Source: Rhynchopus euleeides (taxonomy: Eukaryota; Euglenozoa; Diplonemea; Diplonemida; Diplonemidae). From it: a stretch of DNA of 64,000 nucleotides. Position 1 is the first letter of the stretch; every line of letters starts with the position of its first letter. A program made the translations under genes and the position numbers. Positions 1-9,104 of the stretch are shown in pieces. A model generated the notes under the pieces. It searched no databases, was not told the origin of the DNA, and saw only the letters and a program-made list of their open reading frames with translations. The stretch lies in the NCBI GenBank assembly GCA_963210315.1, contig OY723262.1, positions 868,001 through 932,000 of the forward strand. Direction: 5' to 3'.

Positions 1-947
1 GCTGTTCAGCGGGAGGGCAGGGGGCTCCGGCCCGTACATCCGCACGAGTGACGAGAAGAGCGACTCCTCCATGCCTTGGTACTCACGCAAGGTCATCACG
101 GCAGAGGGGAGCCTGTGGCGAGGGAAGGGTGGTGGCATGCCATACGAGCAAGGCGCAGAAGCAAAGCGGAAAAAGGGCCTCCCCCACAGGGCCACACGAC
201 CACCATCCCGACACACGGCACCTCTCTGTTTAACGTCGGTCGCACCGAGCAACCTCTGCTGATACCCTCCACACACACTCAGCTGAACAGCCCCCACCCA
301 CCTCCCCGACCCACCAACACAAACCAGCCATACTTCTGCGGGCAGTACGCCTGATAGAACCTCACAATCCGATCCCGGAACCCACTCGGCGTCTTCGACC
401 CACTCGCAGGCCTCCTCCCTGCCGGAGACTGCGCCCTCTGCCCCCCTGTGCCCTGCGGTTCGCCGTACACCACCTGGAGCGTGGTCCAGCCGGGGGCGGA
501 GGTGAAGCGGAAGCTGTCTTTGAAGAAGACCCACACGGGGCCGATGTGCCCCGCACGCGCCTGATACATGAAGCCCTTCACCGCAGGGTGCGACAGGGCA
601 TACGCCTGTGCATCCGTCACAGTCATCATCACGGGTGATCCCTCCATGTTGGGCCCCTGCAGATAGCCCTCTAGCATGCGGAACTGCCCATCAGGCACTG
701 GGGGTGCATGCTGCACCGCCAAGGGGCGTGCCGTGGGTGTGGCGTAGTCACGCCGGGTGGGCTGCCCCGCAGGACGCACAGGTGTGCCCCTCAGCGCCGG
801 CGAAGCATGGCGGGGCGACTGCCGCGTGCGCGGGGGCGACATGCGTCGGGGCTGCGCAAACGAGCCACCCCCAGGCGGCACCGTCTCCTCCAGCCAGTTG
901 CCCTCCTCCACCCTGTCAGGCGAGTACCACCGCTCCTGCTTGCGCAT
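1..947 (-). CDS. Conserved hypothetical protein with YGPEP module, 3' partial at window edge
   Basis: Two exons are visible. Exon 1 runs 947 to 334 (ATG at 947). The intron is 333 to 113 (221 bp, donor GTATGG, acceptor CCACAG). Exon 2 starts at 112 and stays open to base 1, so the C-terminus is outside the window. Residues 20-80 are Pro/Arg-rich and probably disordered. Residues about 85-165 look like a compact domain (DGQFRMLEGYL, GPVWVFFKDSFRF). After splicing, the phase-2 junction joins FYQAYCPQK to a stretch containing TLREYQGMEESLF and then VRMYGPEP. This helix-turn module, a helix with YCPxK followed by YxGxEExLF and YGPEP, is one I recognise from many trypanosomatid proteins of unknown function, and it strongly supports the splice. 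No enzymatic motif is seen. Function unknown. Confidence 0.75.
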
Positions 948-951
948 TGCG

Positions 952-976
952 CTGCAGGAGGGGGAGAGGGAGAGGC
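952..976 (-). promoter_or_regulatory. Putative spliced-leader or 3' splice acceptor upstream of the first gene
   Basis: On the minus strand a CT-only tract (CCTCTCCCTCTCCCCCTC) runs into CTGCAG, leaving only CGCA before the ATG at 947. No upstream coding exon is evident. This is what a trans-splice acceptor in a polycistronic genome would look like, though a cis intron in the 5' UTR is equally possible. Confidence 0.4.
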
Positions 977-1817
977 TTGGGTGGTTTGATCACCGCATTG
1001 GCTCAGCAGCACGCTGGCCTGTGTATCGCCCGTGTGGACTGCGGGAGGATGGGTGGGGCAGATGAAGGTGCAGGCATCACTACCCGACGCACAGTGTTAG
1101 GCATGCATCAGTTGTGGGTTCCGGGGAGGGGGGGGGGGGGGGGAAGGGAGGGGGTGGCGGTGGTAAAGTTTGCGTCTTGGCGGGCCTGTCGCTCTACCTC
1201 TCTCGTTGTCTCACGTGGGGCAAGTGGGGGCAAATGAAGACATGCCCTGTACTGTTTTCAAGGAACAAAAAGAAATCACGGAATGGAAAAGGGCCCAGTG
1301 GCCCCAAGACCTGCGCTCGTTGTTTGTCGCGATTGCAATTGTCGCAATGTGCAGGGAACCGAACGCTGCCATGGGGCCTTCCGTTCTGACAAAAGACAAA
1401 ATACACCAATGAATGTATCAACTCTACTCTCCGCCGCCCCCCCCCCCCCACCCCCATCAATACCCCCCCCCCGAGAAGCCCAGGTTCTACAGGCTCTGAA
1501 GAATATTCAAGAAGGCTCGCGTGTCTAGCTCTCCCTCAACAGACCCACCCACGGTGCACCAGCCCTTTCCCACGACACTACGTGGTGGCCAGGGGCCTGA
1601 CGGCATGTCAGGCAGGGCATGGCTGCGGATTTTTTTCCACATCGCCTGCACTCCAGCAACCCTCCTCGGGACAGAGCCACAACTTCGGTTTGTCTAAGGG
1701 ATCACATCCCCGCGTTTTTCAGACTTCTCCGACAACGTGTTGGCAGCATGACGATGTCGACACCATGCGAACCAACCCTCGATAGGGCCACACCCCATCC
1801 CCCCTTTCTTTCATCTA
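977..1817. other. Intergenic, no gene seen
   Basis: Low-complexity spacer with a G run near 1130-1143 and C runs near 1439-1450. No reading frame with family-like character on either strand. Confidence 0.5.
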
Positions 1818-2205
1818 CCTACCCCCCCCCCCCCCTTGTAATTGTCCGCCCCCCCAAACCCCTTGTAATTGTCCGCCTCGGGGCCTCCTCGGGGGGCGGA
1901 CAATTACAAGGGTTATACTGGGTACTAAGGCCTGCAGTGCGAGTGGTCGGCCTGCGTGACAAGGGACTCTTAATCACCCCTCGCTACTCACCCCTATCAC
2001 CCCCTGGGGGTGGTAGGGGTGAGTAGCGAGCCCCCGGCCACACAGAGCGCACAAACACTATGGAATGTGCCTCTGTTGTGTTGTGTGCACGCTGCAGCCA
2101 GTGGTACAGGCTAATCCCTTGTAATTGTCCGCCTGACCTAGTAATTGTCCGCCTCGGCCAAAAATGCCAAAATGGGGCGGACAATTACAAGGGGGGGGGG
2201 GTAGG
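1818..2205. mobile_element. Foldback MITE-like element with nested palindromes, TA-flanked
   Basis: A 388-bp non-coding element. Both ends are inverted copies beginning CCTACCCC and continuing into a C tract and TTGTAATTGTCCGCC, and TA lies just outside each end (1816-1817 and 2206-2207). The word TTGTAATTGTCCGCC occurs again internally in both orientations (about 1863, 1896, 2116). A separate perfect-looking palindrome (TCGCTACTCACCCCTATCAC and its complement, 1979-2029) sits in the middle. It encodes nothing, so it must be a non-autonomous element or simple foldback DNA. Confidence 0.7.
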
Positions 2206-2263
2206 TATCTAAAAAAACGCAATAGCGCAAAGAGCTTCCTGCTCTAACCCCTCTTCTCCCCTC

Positions 2264-5200
2264 CTACATCGCATATCGACACTTTGGGTCGAGGAAGTTC
2301 TTTGCAACCTCTGCCTGCGCGGGGCCGGCCGCCTCCGGAAGGAACGGCGCATCGAACGCGATATCCTCAACCTGGTCGTCGCGGTGCAGCAGGGCACACC
2401 TCTCCCCGTGCTGCAGGAACCTCCCCCCACACGACGCCGCCGCAGACCGCACCTTCGCCACACCTGTCGGCGCGCTGGCCGCGCCGCACGCCGCCAGCAG
2501 CCCCGACACCCCCTTCAGGATATCACGCAGCAGCGCCTTCCGCCCCGCCGCATTGCTCTCCCCACGCCCCTCTTTGTAGTCCCGCCTCAGCAGGGCCCAC
2601 AGGGCGGGCTGCCCTAGCACCGCCGGAAACCCCGCCACGCCCGCCCTGGCATGAGCCTCCTGCAGCGAGGGCGCACCGGCAACCGCCTGGTCGAACAGCA
2701 GGTCGCGGTAGAGTGAGATCACCTCCAGGTCCAACGCAGCACCGGGCAGCACGCAGAGCGCGGGGATGACGCTGGGTGCAGGCATGGGGTGGTTAAACCG
2801 CCGCAGGTCGGAGCGGCGCGTCCTGACACCGATGTAGGCGTTGAGGCTCTTCTGCGTCTCGCGGGTCTCGATGCGGTAGAGCTTGGCCCCATCCCCCGAC
2901 CCCTGCGAGCTAGCGGAGTGGCGCGGCGACCCAGTTGCGCCGGAGGCAAGCTCAGCCAAGGACAAAAAGCACCACCCCCGCGTCACCTCCACCCTGCCCT
3001 CCGCCTCCAGGATGCTGCACAGCTCAATGAGGACGCCGTAGCGCTGCAGGGAGGCGGTGTCATATGTGATGAGGATGTCAGCCGACTCTCGCGGAGGGGC
3101 GCCCCAGTCGCTCGCCTGCTGCCCGTTGTCGCAGTGGAGGGTGTAGACGGGGCTCTGCGGGTGGAGCTCGCGCTTGGGGGTTGCGATGGCGATGCGCATC
3201 CGCTGGGAGGCGCCCGTCTTCTTGAGGTTGCGGACCTCTGAGATGCGGAGGACGAGCCCTGCCACGTCGTGTGCGGCGTTAGGGGTGTAGAAGGGGGCGC
3301 GGCCCAGGCGTTCCCCGGGGGAGCGGCCCCATTCGGCAGCGAGGGGGGCAAGGCAGCCGAAGCCCGAGCAGGCGCCCTTAGCGAGCAGGCCGTGCACCTT
3401 GTACGGGGTGTGCAGGTGGCTCGCCACAAGCTCCGGCACGAGGAAGAACTTCAACCCGTTGATGTGGCCGCCCTGCGAGGTGGGGGTGTGGAGGTGGGGG
3501 GTGTGTTCGGCCATGCGCAGAGGAAAAACAACCCCCCCTCCCCCTCCCGCCCCTCGCTCGATCCCAGGGCATACCTTCCGCATGCCGGCGTCGCCCTGCG
3601 GGAGGAGATGCGTCAGCACCTCATGGAGGTCGACGTGATGGTCTGCGGAGAATGATAGGAGCATGGTTGCCTCCACCACCGACTCCCACGTCGACAGGAA
3701 GTCGGGGTACATCACATGTGCGTTGTTCTTCTCCGTCGGGGAGGTGTACTCCACGGAGCGCACCAGGCGGGCGGACTCGCTCCGCATGTCGTTCAGCATC
3801 AGGCCCAGGGGCTGTGTCGGCACCGCCGCGCGTATCCCTTCCAGAAGGGACTTTGGGCAGATCAGCATGAGCAGCTCCCTCAGGAAGACCTCGCGGTGCA
3901 GCTCGAAGCTGGGGCCCTGTGTACTGCAGAGGGGGGCCAGTCGCGAGCTGACAAAGGCACGCAGGGACTCGCCAGAGAAGATGAGCCTCTCTTGGATCAG
4001 CTTCAGGAGAGACTCGCGCTGCTTGAGCCTGCGCGGGCTGTCGTGCTCGTGGGTGGCGTCACGCGCCAATCCGTCAGGGCAGAGGTTGCTGAGACCCAGG
4101 CGCGATGCTTCGATCTCCAGCTCCCCAAAGCCAATGCATCGCAGTAGGTGGGCGCACTGCAGTGTGTTGAGCAGCTTTCCCTCGCCCACCGCGTCGAGGG
4201 CTGGTGAGACGACCTCTCTCAGCGCAGGGTTGACTCTGTCGACAACAGCTGCCACTGTCTTCGGGGTGGGCCGTCCCTTTGTGGAGAAGCGTATGCTCCT
4301 GGGGGAGTCGTGGTGCATCGGCACCAGCGGGCTGACCAGCTCCTCTGCGTCCGACACAGCGAGTTCGAAGGAGAAATTGGATGACATGTCGCTGAGGAGT
4401 GACGCGGCTGACACGTGCGACGTGTCGCTGTCGCTGGACCCGGAAGACGAGGTGGCAGAGGTGGAGGTGGTGCCCGTGGTGGCGGACGTGGAGGAGGAGG
4501 AGGAGGACAGGGTGGAGACGTCGGGTGCTGTGGCGGTCTGGCGCTGTGCCCGGCGCTTTGCTGCGGCGGCCTTCTCCCACTCGCGGTAGACTGCGGAGGA
4601 CTCCAGCACAGAGTCGATGGAGGTTGCGGAGGATGCTACCGAAGTCCAGTCCGACATGACTGTAGTGGAGGCATCGCCGCTTGACGTTGCGGTGCTGCCT
4701 GACGAGCTGGTCGACGACAGTGTCCCCGTGCTCTGTGACCCGCTCGAGGCTGACGACGATGACCCAGATGTGCTGTCAGACAGCGTTGACCTCGATGACC
4801 CCGATGAGGTTGTGCCTGTCGTGCCTGTTGTGCCGCCAGTTTGCGTCGTGCCTGCTGTGGTGCCGGAGGTGGCGCTGATGTGCGGGCGCAGCTTGCGTGG
4901 CTCCATCGGCTTCGTACGGGACGAGTCTGTAGATGCAGAGCTGGAGGCGCTCGAAGAGGTGCCTGTCGAGGAGGATGTGGACCCAGTCCCAGATGTGGAT
5001 GCAGATGAGGCTGCTGATGAGCTGGTGCCTGTGTTGGAGGAACTTCCCGTGCTCCCTGTGCCTGACGACGTCCTTGTGCTGCCAGAAGTTGATCCAGTTT
5101 GCGACACTGACGACCCCGATGATCTGGTCCCTGATGACGACGCAGTTGAGCCAGACGACTGTGACGAAGAACCCGTAGAGCGCGACGATGACCCCGAGTG

Positions 5201-5794
5201 CGTGGAACCCGTTTGATGAGTGCTGGTGGTGGTGCCTGTCGTTCCTGTGGTTCCCGTTGTACCAGTTGTCCCAGTCGTGGCTGCTGTGGCTGACGTCGCT
5301 GTTGTGCCTGTCGTTGCTGCGGTGCGCGCGGTCCCAGTGGTGCCTGTTGTTGCATTAGTTGCGCCAGTGACTGTGCGCTCGACACCAAGCCCGGTGGACT
5401 GCCGCGACATCTTGCTCTCACTGCGCTTGTTGGGTTTCCCTCTCGACGACCTGCTGGAGTGGCTGGTCCCAGACTCCGTCGTTTCGGTTGTTTGTGTGGA
5501 GGAACGTGACGTCGCCGTCACGCTCTCAGATGCAGACGAGCCTGATGACCCCGACGATCCTGACGAGCGTGACGAGCGCGATGACGACTGCGTCGCTGAA
5601 GACCCTGACGATCCTGAAGACCGTGTTGACGCCGTGGACGTCGTGCCCGTGGAAGTCTTTGATGTATTCGATTCTGTCACCTCTGCACCTGCAATAGGTA
5701 ATATACCCTTGGCCGGCACACCATGCGCCTGCACACCTTCATCATCGCTGCCGCCACTCGCCGCGCTGCGGCTGTAGCGTGAATTCTCACGCAT
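2264..5794 (-). CDS. Large Ser/Thr/Gly-rich protein with conserved-looking C-terminal half
   Basis: Open from ATG 5794 to TAG at 2264. I place an intron at 3574-3473 (102 bp, donor AAG|GTATGC, acceptor CGCAG|G). It is in phase 0 and free of stops, so the unspliced frame reads through; spliced product 1142 residues, unspliced 1176. Residues about 40-470 are almost only Ser, Thr, Gly and Ala with SSGSS and TTGTTG runs, a probable disordered or heavily modified segment. From about residue 480 composition becomes normal. A segment after the intron (GLVLRISEVRNLKKTG through GWCFLSLAEL) has the alternation of a beta-sandwich such as a C2-like fold, but I cannot assign it. No signal peptide or membrane segment. 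The PPR gene ends only 129 bp upstream, consistent with one transcription unit. Function unknown. Confidence 0.75.
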   Translation of the reverse strand: MRENSRYSRSAASGGSDDEGVQAHGVPAKGILPIAGAEVTESNTSKTSTGTTSTASTRSSGSSGSSATQSSSRSSRSSGSSGSSGSSASESVTATSRSSTQTTETTESGTSHSSRSSRGKPNKRSESKMSRQSTGLGVERTVTGATNATTGTTGTARTAATTGTTATSATAATTGTTGTTGTTGTTGTTTSTHQTGSTHSGSSSRSTGSSSQSSGSTASSSGTRSSGSSVSQTGSTSGSTRTSSGTGSTGSSSNTGTSSSAASSASTSGTGSTSSSTGTSSSASSSASTDSSRTKPMEPRKLRPHISATSGTTAGTTQTGGTTGTTGTTSSGSSRSTLSDSTSGSSSSASSGSQSTGTLSSTSSSGSTATSSGDASTTVMSDWTSVASSATSIDSVLESSAVYREWEKAAAAKRRAQRQTATAPDVSTLSSSSSSTSATTGTTSTSATSSSGSSDSDTSHVSAASLLSDMSSNFSFELAVSDAEELVSPLVPMHHDSPRSIRFSTKGRPTPKTVAAVVDRVNPALREVVSPALDAVGEGKLLNTLQCAHLLRCIGFGELEIEASRLGLSNLCPDGLARDATHEHDSPRRLKQRESLLKLIQERLIFSGESLRAFVSSRLAPLCSTQGPSFELHREVFLRELLMLICPKSLLEGIRAAVPTQPLGLMLNDMRSESARLVRSVEYTSPTEKNNAHVMYPDFLSTWESVVEATMLLSFSADHHVDLHEVLTHLLPQGDAGMRKVCPGIERGAGGGGGVVFPLRMAEHTPHLHTPTSQGGHINGLKFFLVPELVASHLHTPYKVHGLLAKGACSGFGCLAPLAAEWGRSPGERLGRAPFYTPNAAHDVAGLVLRISEVRNLKKTGASQRMRIAIATPKRELHPQSPVYTLHCDNGQQASDWGAPPRESADILITYDTASLQRYGVLIELCSILEAEGRVEVTRGWCFLSLAELASGATGSPRHSASSQGSGDGAKLYRIETRETQKSLNAYIGVRTRRSDLRRFNHPMPAPSVIPALCVLPGAALDLEVISLYRDLLFDQAVAGAPSLQEAHARAGVAGFPAVLGQPALWALLRRDYKEGRGESNAAGRKALLRDILKGVSGLLAACGAASAPTGVAKVRSAAASCGGRFLQHGERCALLHRDDQVEDIAFDAPFLPEAAGPAQAEVAKNFLDPKCRYAM

Positions 5795-5923
5795 TGTGTA
5801 ATGCCTGTGTTATGGCGGTATAGGTGCCCCAAAACAACCAAGAGCCAGCCCTCATGCACAAGCGGTCGACAACAATCGTCCGTCCCATCGTTCGTCTGCA
5901 ATGTTGCCATACACCACACAGCT

Positions 5924-7063
5924 CTAGGGTATAGCCTCCCCCGTGGCGATTGTGTAGAACTTCTTGCAGATCCCTGCAAGGGGGAGTCCGAGGGCCTGCG
6001 AAACCCCCCGCAGACGCCGCGCACCCTCAGCTGAGCGCCTCATGGAGTAGGCCTCCATAAGGATCGTCACAAGCAGAGGCGACTTCGCTTCCCTCTTCTC
6101 CAACGCCTCCTCGAAGTATGCCGCAGCCGCACGCTCATACGACGCATCGCCCGTCTCGCGCAGGTGCGTGACGCACAGCCGCATCATCGTGCCGTACGTG
6201 ATGGTGCTGGGGGAAATGCCTTTCGCCACCATGGTGTCCCACACCTCTTTGGCGCCTTCAAAGTCATTTGCAGCCTTCCAGACTGTGAGATACCCTGTCC
6301 ACTCTTTGACCGTCAGGTCCACACTGTGCCGATACGTATGCATAAGTTCACGCGCCCCATCTGTGTTTGCCTCTCGCGCACATGCCTTGAACATCGAACC
6401 GAGGGTGATCCTGTCCGGCACAAAGCCCTCATCCCGCATGCGTTCCACAATACGCTCAGCCTCTGCAAAGTCAGGCGCACTGGACACCAGGACGTTGTAC
6501 ATCGGTAGCGTGATGGTGACTCCCTGTTCGCGGAACAAGTTGACTGCCTGCGCCACCTCCGGGTATGTCCCGCGTTTCGACAAGCCGTGAATAACAGCAA
6601 GGAAGGTGGCGGCATCACGATCCGAAGGGTCACACACCTCGCCCATCTCCTGCAGGATGGCCAAGAAACGCTCTGCGGTATCCGCCTTCGGCCCACGCGA
6701 GTTGTTGTATGCAAACAGCATCGAGTTGTAGACGCACCTGTCGGGGACGAGCCCTTCGCTCTTCATGCGCTTGAGCAGGACTTCGGCTGTCTTAACATCA
6801 CCGTACTTTGACACGATGCCCAGGGCCGTGCTGTATGCTTGTGGGCCAAGGGTCCACCCCTCACTCTGAAGCACATCAAGCTCGCGCTGTACCGTCGCGC
6901 TGGCGAGTTGCGCCTCCGCTGGGTCCCCGTCCCGCCTGCCACGGAACCCCGGCTTCTTGAGATTCCCGAGCCACGCCGCTGCGAGCTCATCTGTGAGCTG
7001 CCGCCTCTGGGCGTGCTGCGCACTGCGCGTGCACCATGCGGCGGCCCGTGAGACCAGCCTCAT
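5924..7063 (-). CDS. Pentatricopeptide repeat (PPR) protein, probably mitochondrial
   Basis: Single exon of 379 codons, ATG at 7063. The N-terminus (MRLVSRAAAWCTRSAQHAQ) is basic, free of acids and amphipathic, as expected of a mitochondrial presequence. From about residue 70 on there are tandem 35-residue helical hairpins with PPR signatures: AYSTALGIVSKYGDVKTAEV, VYNSMLFAYNN, MYNVLVSSAPDFAEAERIV, TYGTMMRLC, with VPD or SPS turns before each helix A. PPR proteins bind organelle RNA in a base-specific way and act in processing, editing, stability or translation. Neither a DYW editing domain nor a nuclease (PRORP) or SMR domain follows, so a P-class RNA-binding role is likely. Target RNA cannot be read from this sequence. 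Confidence 0.85.
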   Translation of the reverse strand: MRLVSRAAAWCTRSAQHAQRRQLTDELAAAWLGNLKKPGFRGRRDGDPAEAQLASATVQRELDVLQSEGWTLGPQAYSTALGIVSKYGDVKTAEVLLKRMKSEGLVPDRCVYNSMLFAYNNSRGPKADTAERFLAILQEMGEVCDPSDRDAATFLAVIHGLSKRGTYPEVAQAVNLFREQGVTITLPMYNVLVSSAPDFAEAERIVERMRDEGFVPDRITLGSMFKACAREANTDGARELMHTYRHSVDLTVKEWTGYLTVWKAANDFEGAKEVWDTMVAKGISPSTITYGTMMRLCVTHLRETGDASYERAAAAYFEEALEKREAKSPLLVTILMEAYSMRRSAEGARRLRGVSQALGLPLAGICKKFYTIATGEAIP

Positions 7064-8030
7064 GCCCCCTTATGCCAGGTTGGGCAGCAGCATGCCTATG
7101 CACCTTCAAGGTCGAGGGCGCAGGGTGTGGTGGAGTGAGGACGCACAAGCTGCAACTGCACTTTGCAACAAGATTTCCTGTCAGACACAAACAGTGGCTG
7201 GGCTGTGAGGGGGCTGGGGCGTGCTGCTTCTCCGTGATGAGCTCGTGTGCCCAGAGGCTGTATACGAGAGAGGGCTTGTGCCCGTCGTCGGCGGCCGAAG
7301 GGTGGTGGCACCCAAAGGGGCGGGACTGCGTGCACGCTTGTCTGTGGAAAGAGGCAGGGCCTGTCATAGGTCACAGTGACAGCTAACGAGGACTGGCAGC
7401 GCAGGGTGCTGTGCGGCGTCCGCAGATGGCATCGTGTGTGCTGGCGGGGAACAGGAACGCACATCAGAGCAGGATCAGAATCAGGCTTGCTGAGTCCAGT
7501 GCTAGAGCGTTTCACACCAGCCAGCACACAGATGCACCTGCAGGCCTGCCAACACGGCACCGGCGCAGCAACAGGAAGGCACGCACGGATATGAATGGTG
7601 GAATTGAACAGTTCTGAAGAGGTGCCCTCGAGAGGGAGAGGGCAGCGCCACACAAAACAAGGCTGATAGAAAGGGCGAAGGGAAGAGGCGGAAGAGGCAA
7701 AGCGCCACAGAGCACAGGGAAGGTGCACGCACCCACCGCGGCTCCTTGCGCACAGCCAGAACATCGACTCAAATGAAGGCATTGCGTTGCATTGCGTGCA
7801 GCGGCACCTGCCGGCACAAGGCACGCCTGGGTGTTTCATCCCCCAGGGCGGACAGGACAGGACAGGCAGGGCAGGCTGCTTGCAGTTGCATTACCGGCAA
7901 CATCAGGTGCTAGCAGGGCAAGAAAAGAAAGGGTGGGTGCAGGCTGGAGGCAGGGCAGGGCAGGCAGGGTTGTATCGATGTGTGTGCAGGGCACGAACAC
8001 CGAAGACCGGGGTGTGGTGGACACGGTGCT
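7064..8030. other. Intergenic, no gene seen
   Basis: Spacer between the LPMO stop and the PPR start. It holds GGCAG-type microsatellite near 7930-7970 and no convincing frame. It would contain the LPMO 3' UTR and the PPR 5' UTR. Confidence 0.5.
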
Positions 8031-9104
8031 TCACGGCTTGCACGACTTCCACCAACGGTTCCCGGTGCACTGCAGCCCAGCACGGCAGCACGACTCCTTC
8101 CCGAGGCAGCGGCCCCACACCGCGATCTCCTCGGCACAGCCCGACGCTGGGGGTTGCGGCTGCGGCTGCGGCTGCGGCACAGGGACAGGTGCAGGTGGCA
8201 GAGGCTGTGCCGTCACAGGCGGTGTCGGTGGGGTCGTCGTGGACGTCGACTTCCGGCACTGCGAGTACCAAGCGGACAGCCGCTGGCAGGTCAGCCCAGA
8301 CGCACAGCACCCAGGCGCCTGCTTGCACCCGTTCCACATCTGCAGCTCCTTGCCACACCCGGACGGCGACACGGGCTGCGGCGGCACAGGCGTCTGTGCA
8401 GGAGGGGCGGGCACAGGCGTCGCCTGAGGCGTGGGCGGCACAGGGTACACGGGGTACGGCTGTGCTGTCTCCGGTTTCGGCTGCGGCTGAGGCTGAGGCT
8501 GGGGCACACCCACACCGCCGTTCCCCTTGAACTGCGCATCAATCACGTTGTAGAAGCTGGCCCCCGTGTCACCCACGTCCCAGATCGCGAGCACGACGTG
8601 GTACCCCTCACGCGATGGCACGGTGCAGTCGTGCGTGAACTGTGCAGGCGGCTTCTTCATCCCGTAGTCCAGGGTGCAGAAGGGGGCCGCCTCGAACGAC
8701 GACGCGTCGAGCGGCCGGCTCGCGTCCCACCCCACGCGTGTGATGAAGTACCGGAAGTCGCGTGTGACGTGCGCAGCCGTGAACAGCCACGTGAACGGGG
8801 TGCTGCCTGCAGACATTGCGACCTTCCCCCAGCGTGTCTCCGACTGCGCGTTCAGCCCGCTGCACTTGGCGCTCCCCGCAGACGCCACCTGCCCCGCAGC
8901 AGGGCCGCGCGATGGCCACCCGTCAGGGCCCTCCACGCTCTGCGGCTCGTACTGCACCTGCCCGCAGTTCCGGTTCAGGTGGCCCCCGCCCGACGAGCAC
9001 CCGTACGCACGCGACACGGGGGACTTGACGTAGCCGTGCCCGCTCACCCCGCCCAGCACAGCTGCCGCCACGAGGCAGCCCAGGTACGCTCGCTGCGAGG
9101 TCAT
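8031..9104 (-). CDS. Secreted AA10-like lytic polysaccharide monooxygenase with two CBM1-like modules
   Basis: Single exon, 357 residues from ATG 9104. An in-frame upstream start at 9173 would spoil the signal peptide. Residues 1-22 form a signal peptide ending VSG, so the mature protein begins with His23 (HGYVKSP), the N-terminal histidine of the copper histidine brace. The second brace histidine is His112 in FTAAHVTRDFRYFITRVGW, and the SFYNVIDAQF segment near 183-192 carries the usual axial phenylalanine. Spacing matches chitin/cellulose-active AA10 enzymes. A Pro/Gln linker (about 200-247) leads to two Cys-rich modules (about 250-283 and 323-355; CCASGLTC, WYSQC; CCRAGLQC, WWKSC) that resemble CBM1. 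These enzymes oxidatively cleave chitin or cellulose. The product is predicted to be extracellular. Whether chitin or cellulose is the substrate is not evident. Confidence 0.9.
   Translation of the reverse strand: MTSQRAYLGCLVAAAVLGGVSGHGYVKSPVSRAYGCSSGGGHLNRNCGQVQYEPQSVEGPDGWPSRGPAAGQVASAGSAKCSGLNAQSETRWGKVAMSAGSTPFTWLFTAAHVTRDFRYFITRVGWDASRPLDASSFEAAPFCTLDYGMKKPPAQFTHDCTVPSREGYHVVLAIWDVGDTGASFYNVIDAQFKGNGGVGVPQPQPQPQPKPETAQPYPVYPVPPTPQATPVPAPPAQTPVPPQPVSPSGCGKELQMWNGCKQAPGCCASGLTCQRLSAWYSQCRKSTSTTTPPTPPVTAQPLPPAPVPVPQPQPQPQPPASGCAEEIAVWGRCLGKESCCRAGLQCTGNRWWKSCKP

Noticed and set aside
4617-5777. Acidic or valine-rich plus-strand frames (199 and 185 codons)
   Set aside because: Antisense of the Ser/Thr/Gly repeat region; the DDPDD and VVPVVP runs simply mirror the repetitive codons.
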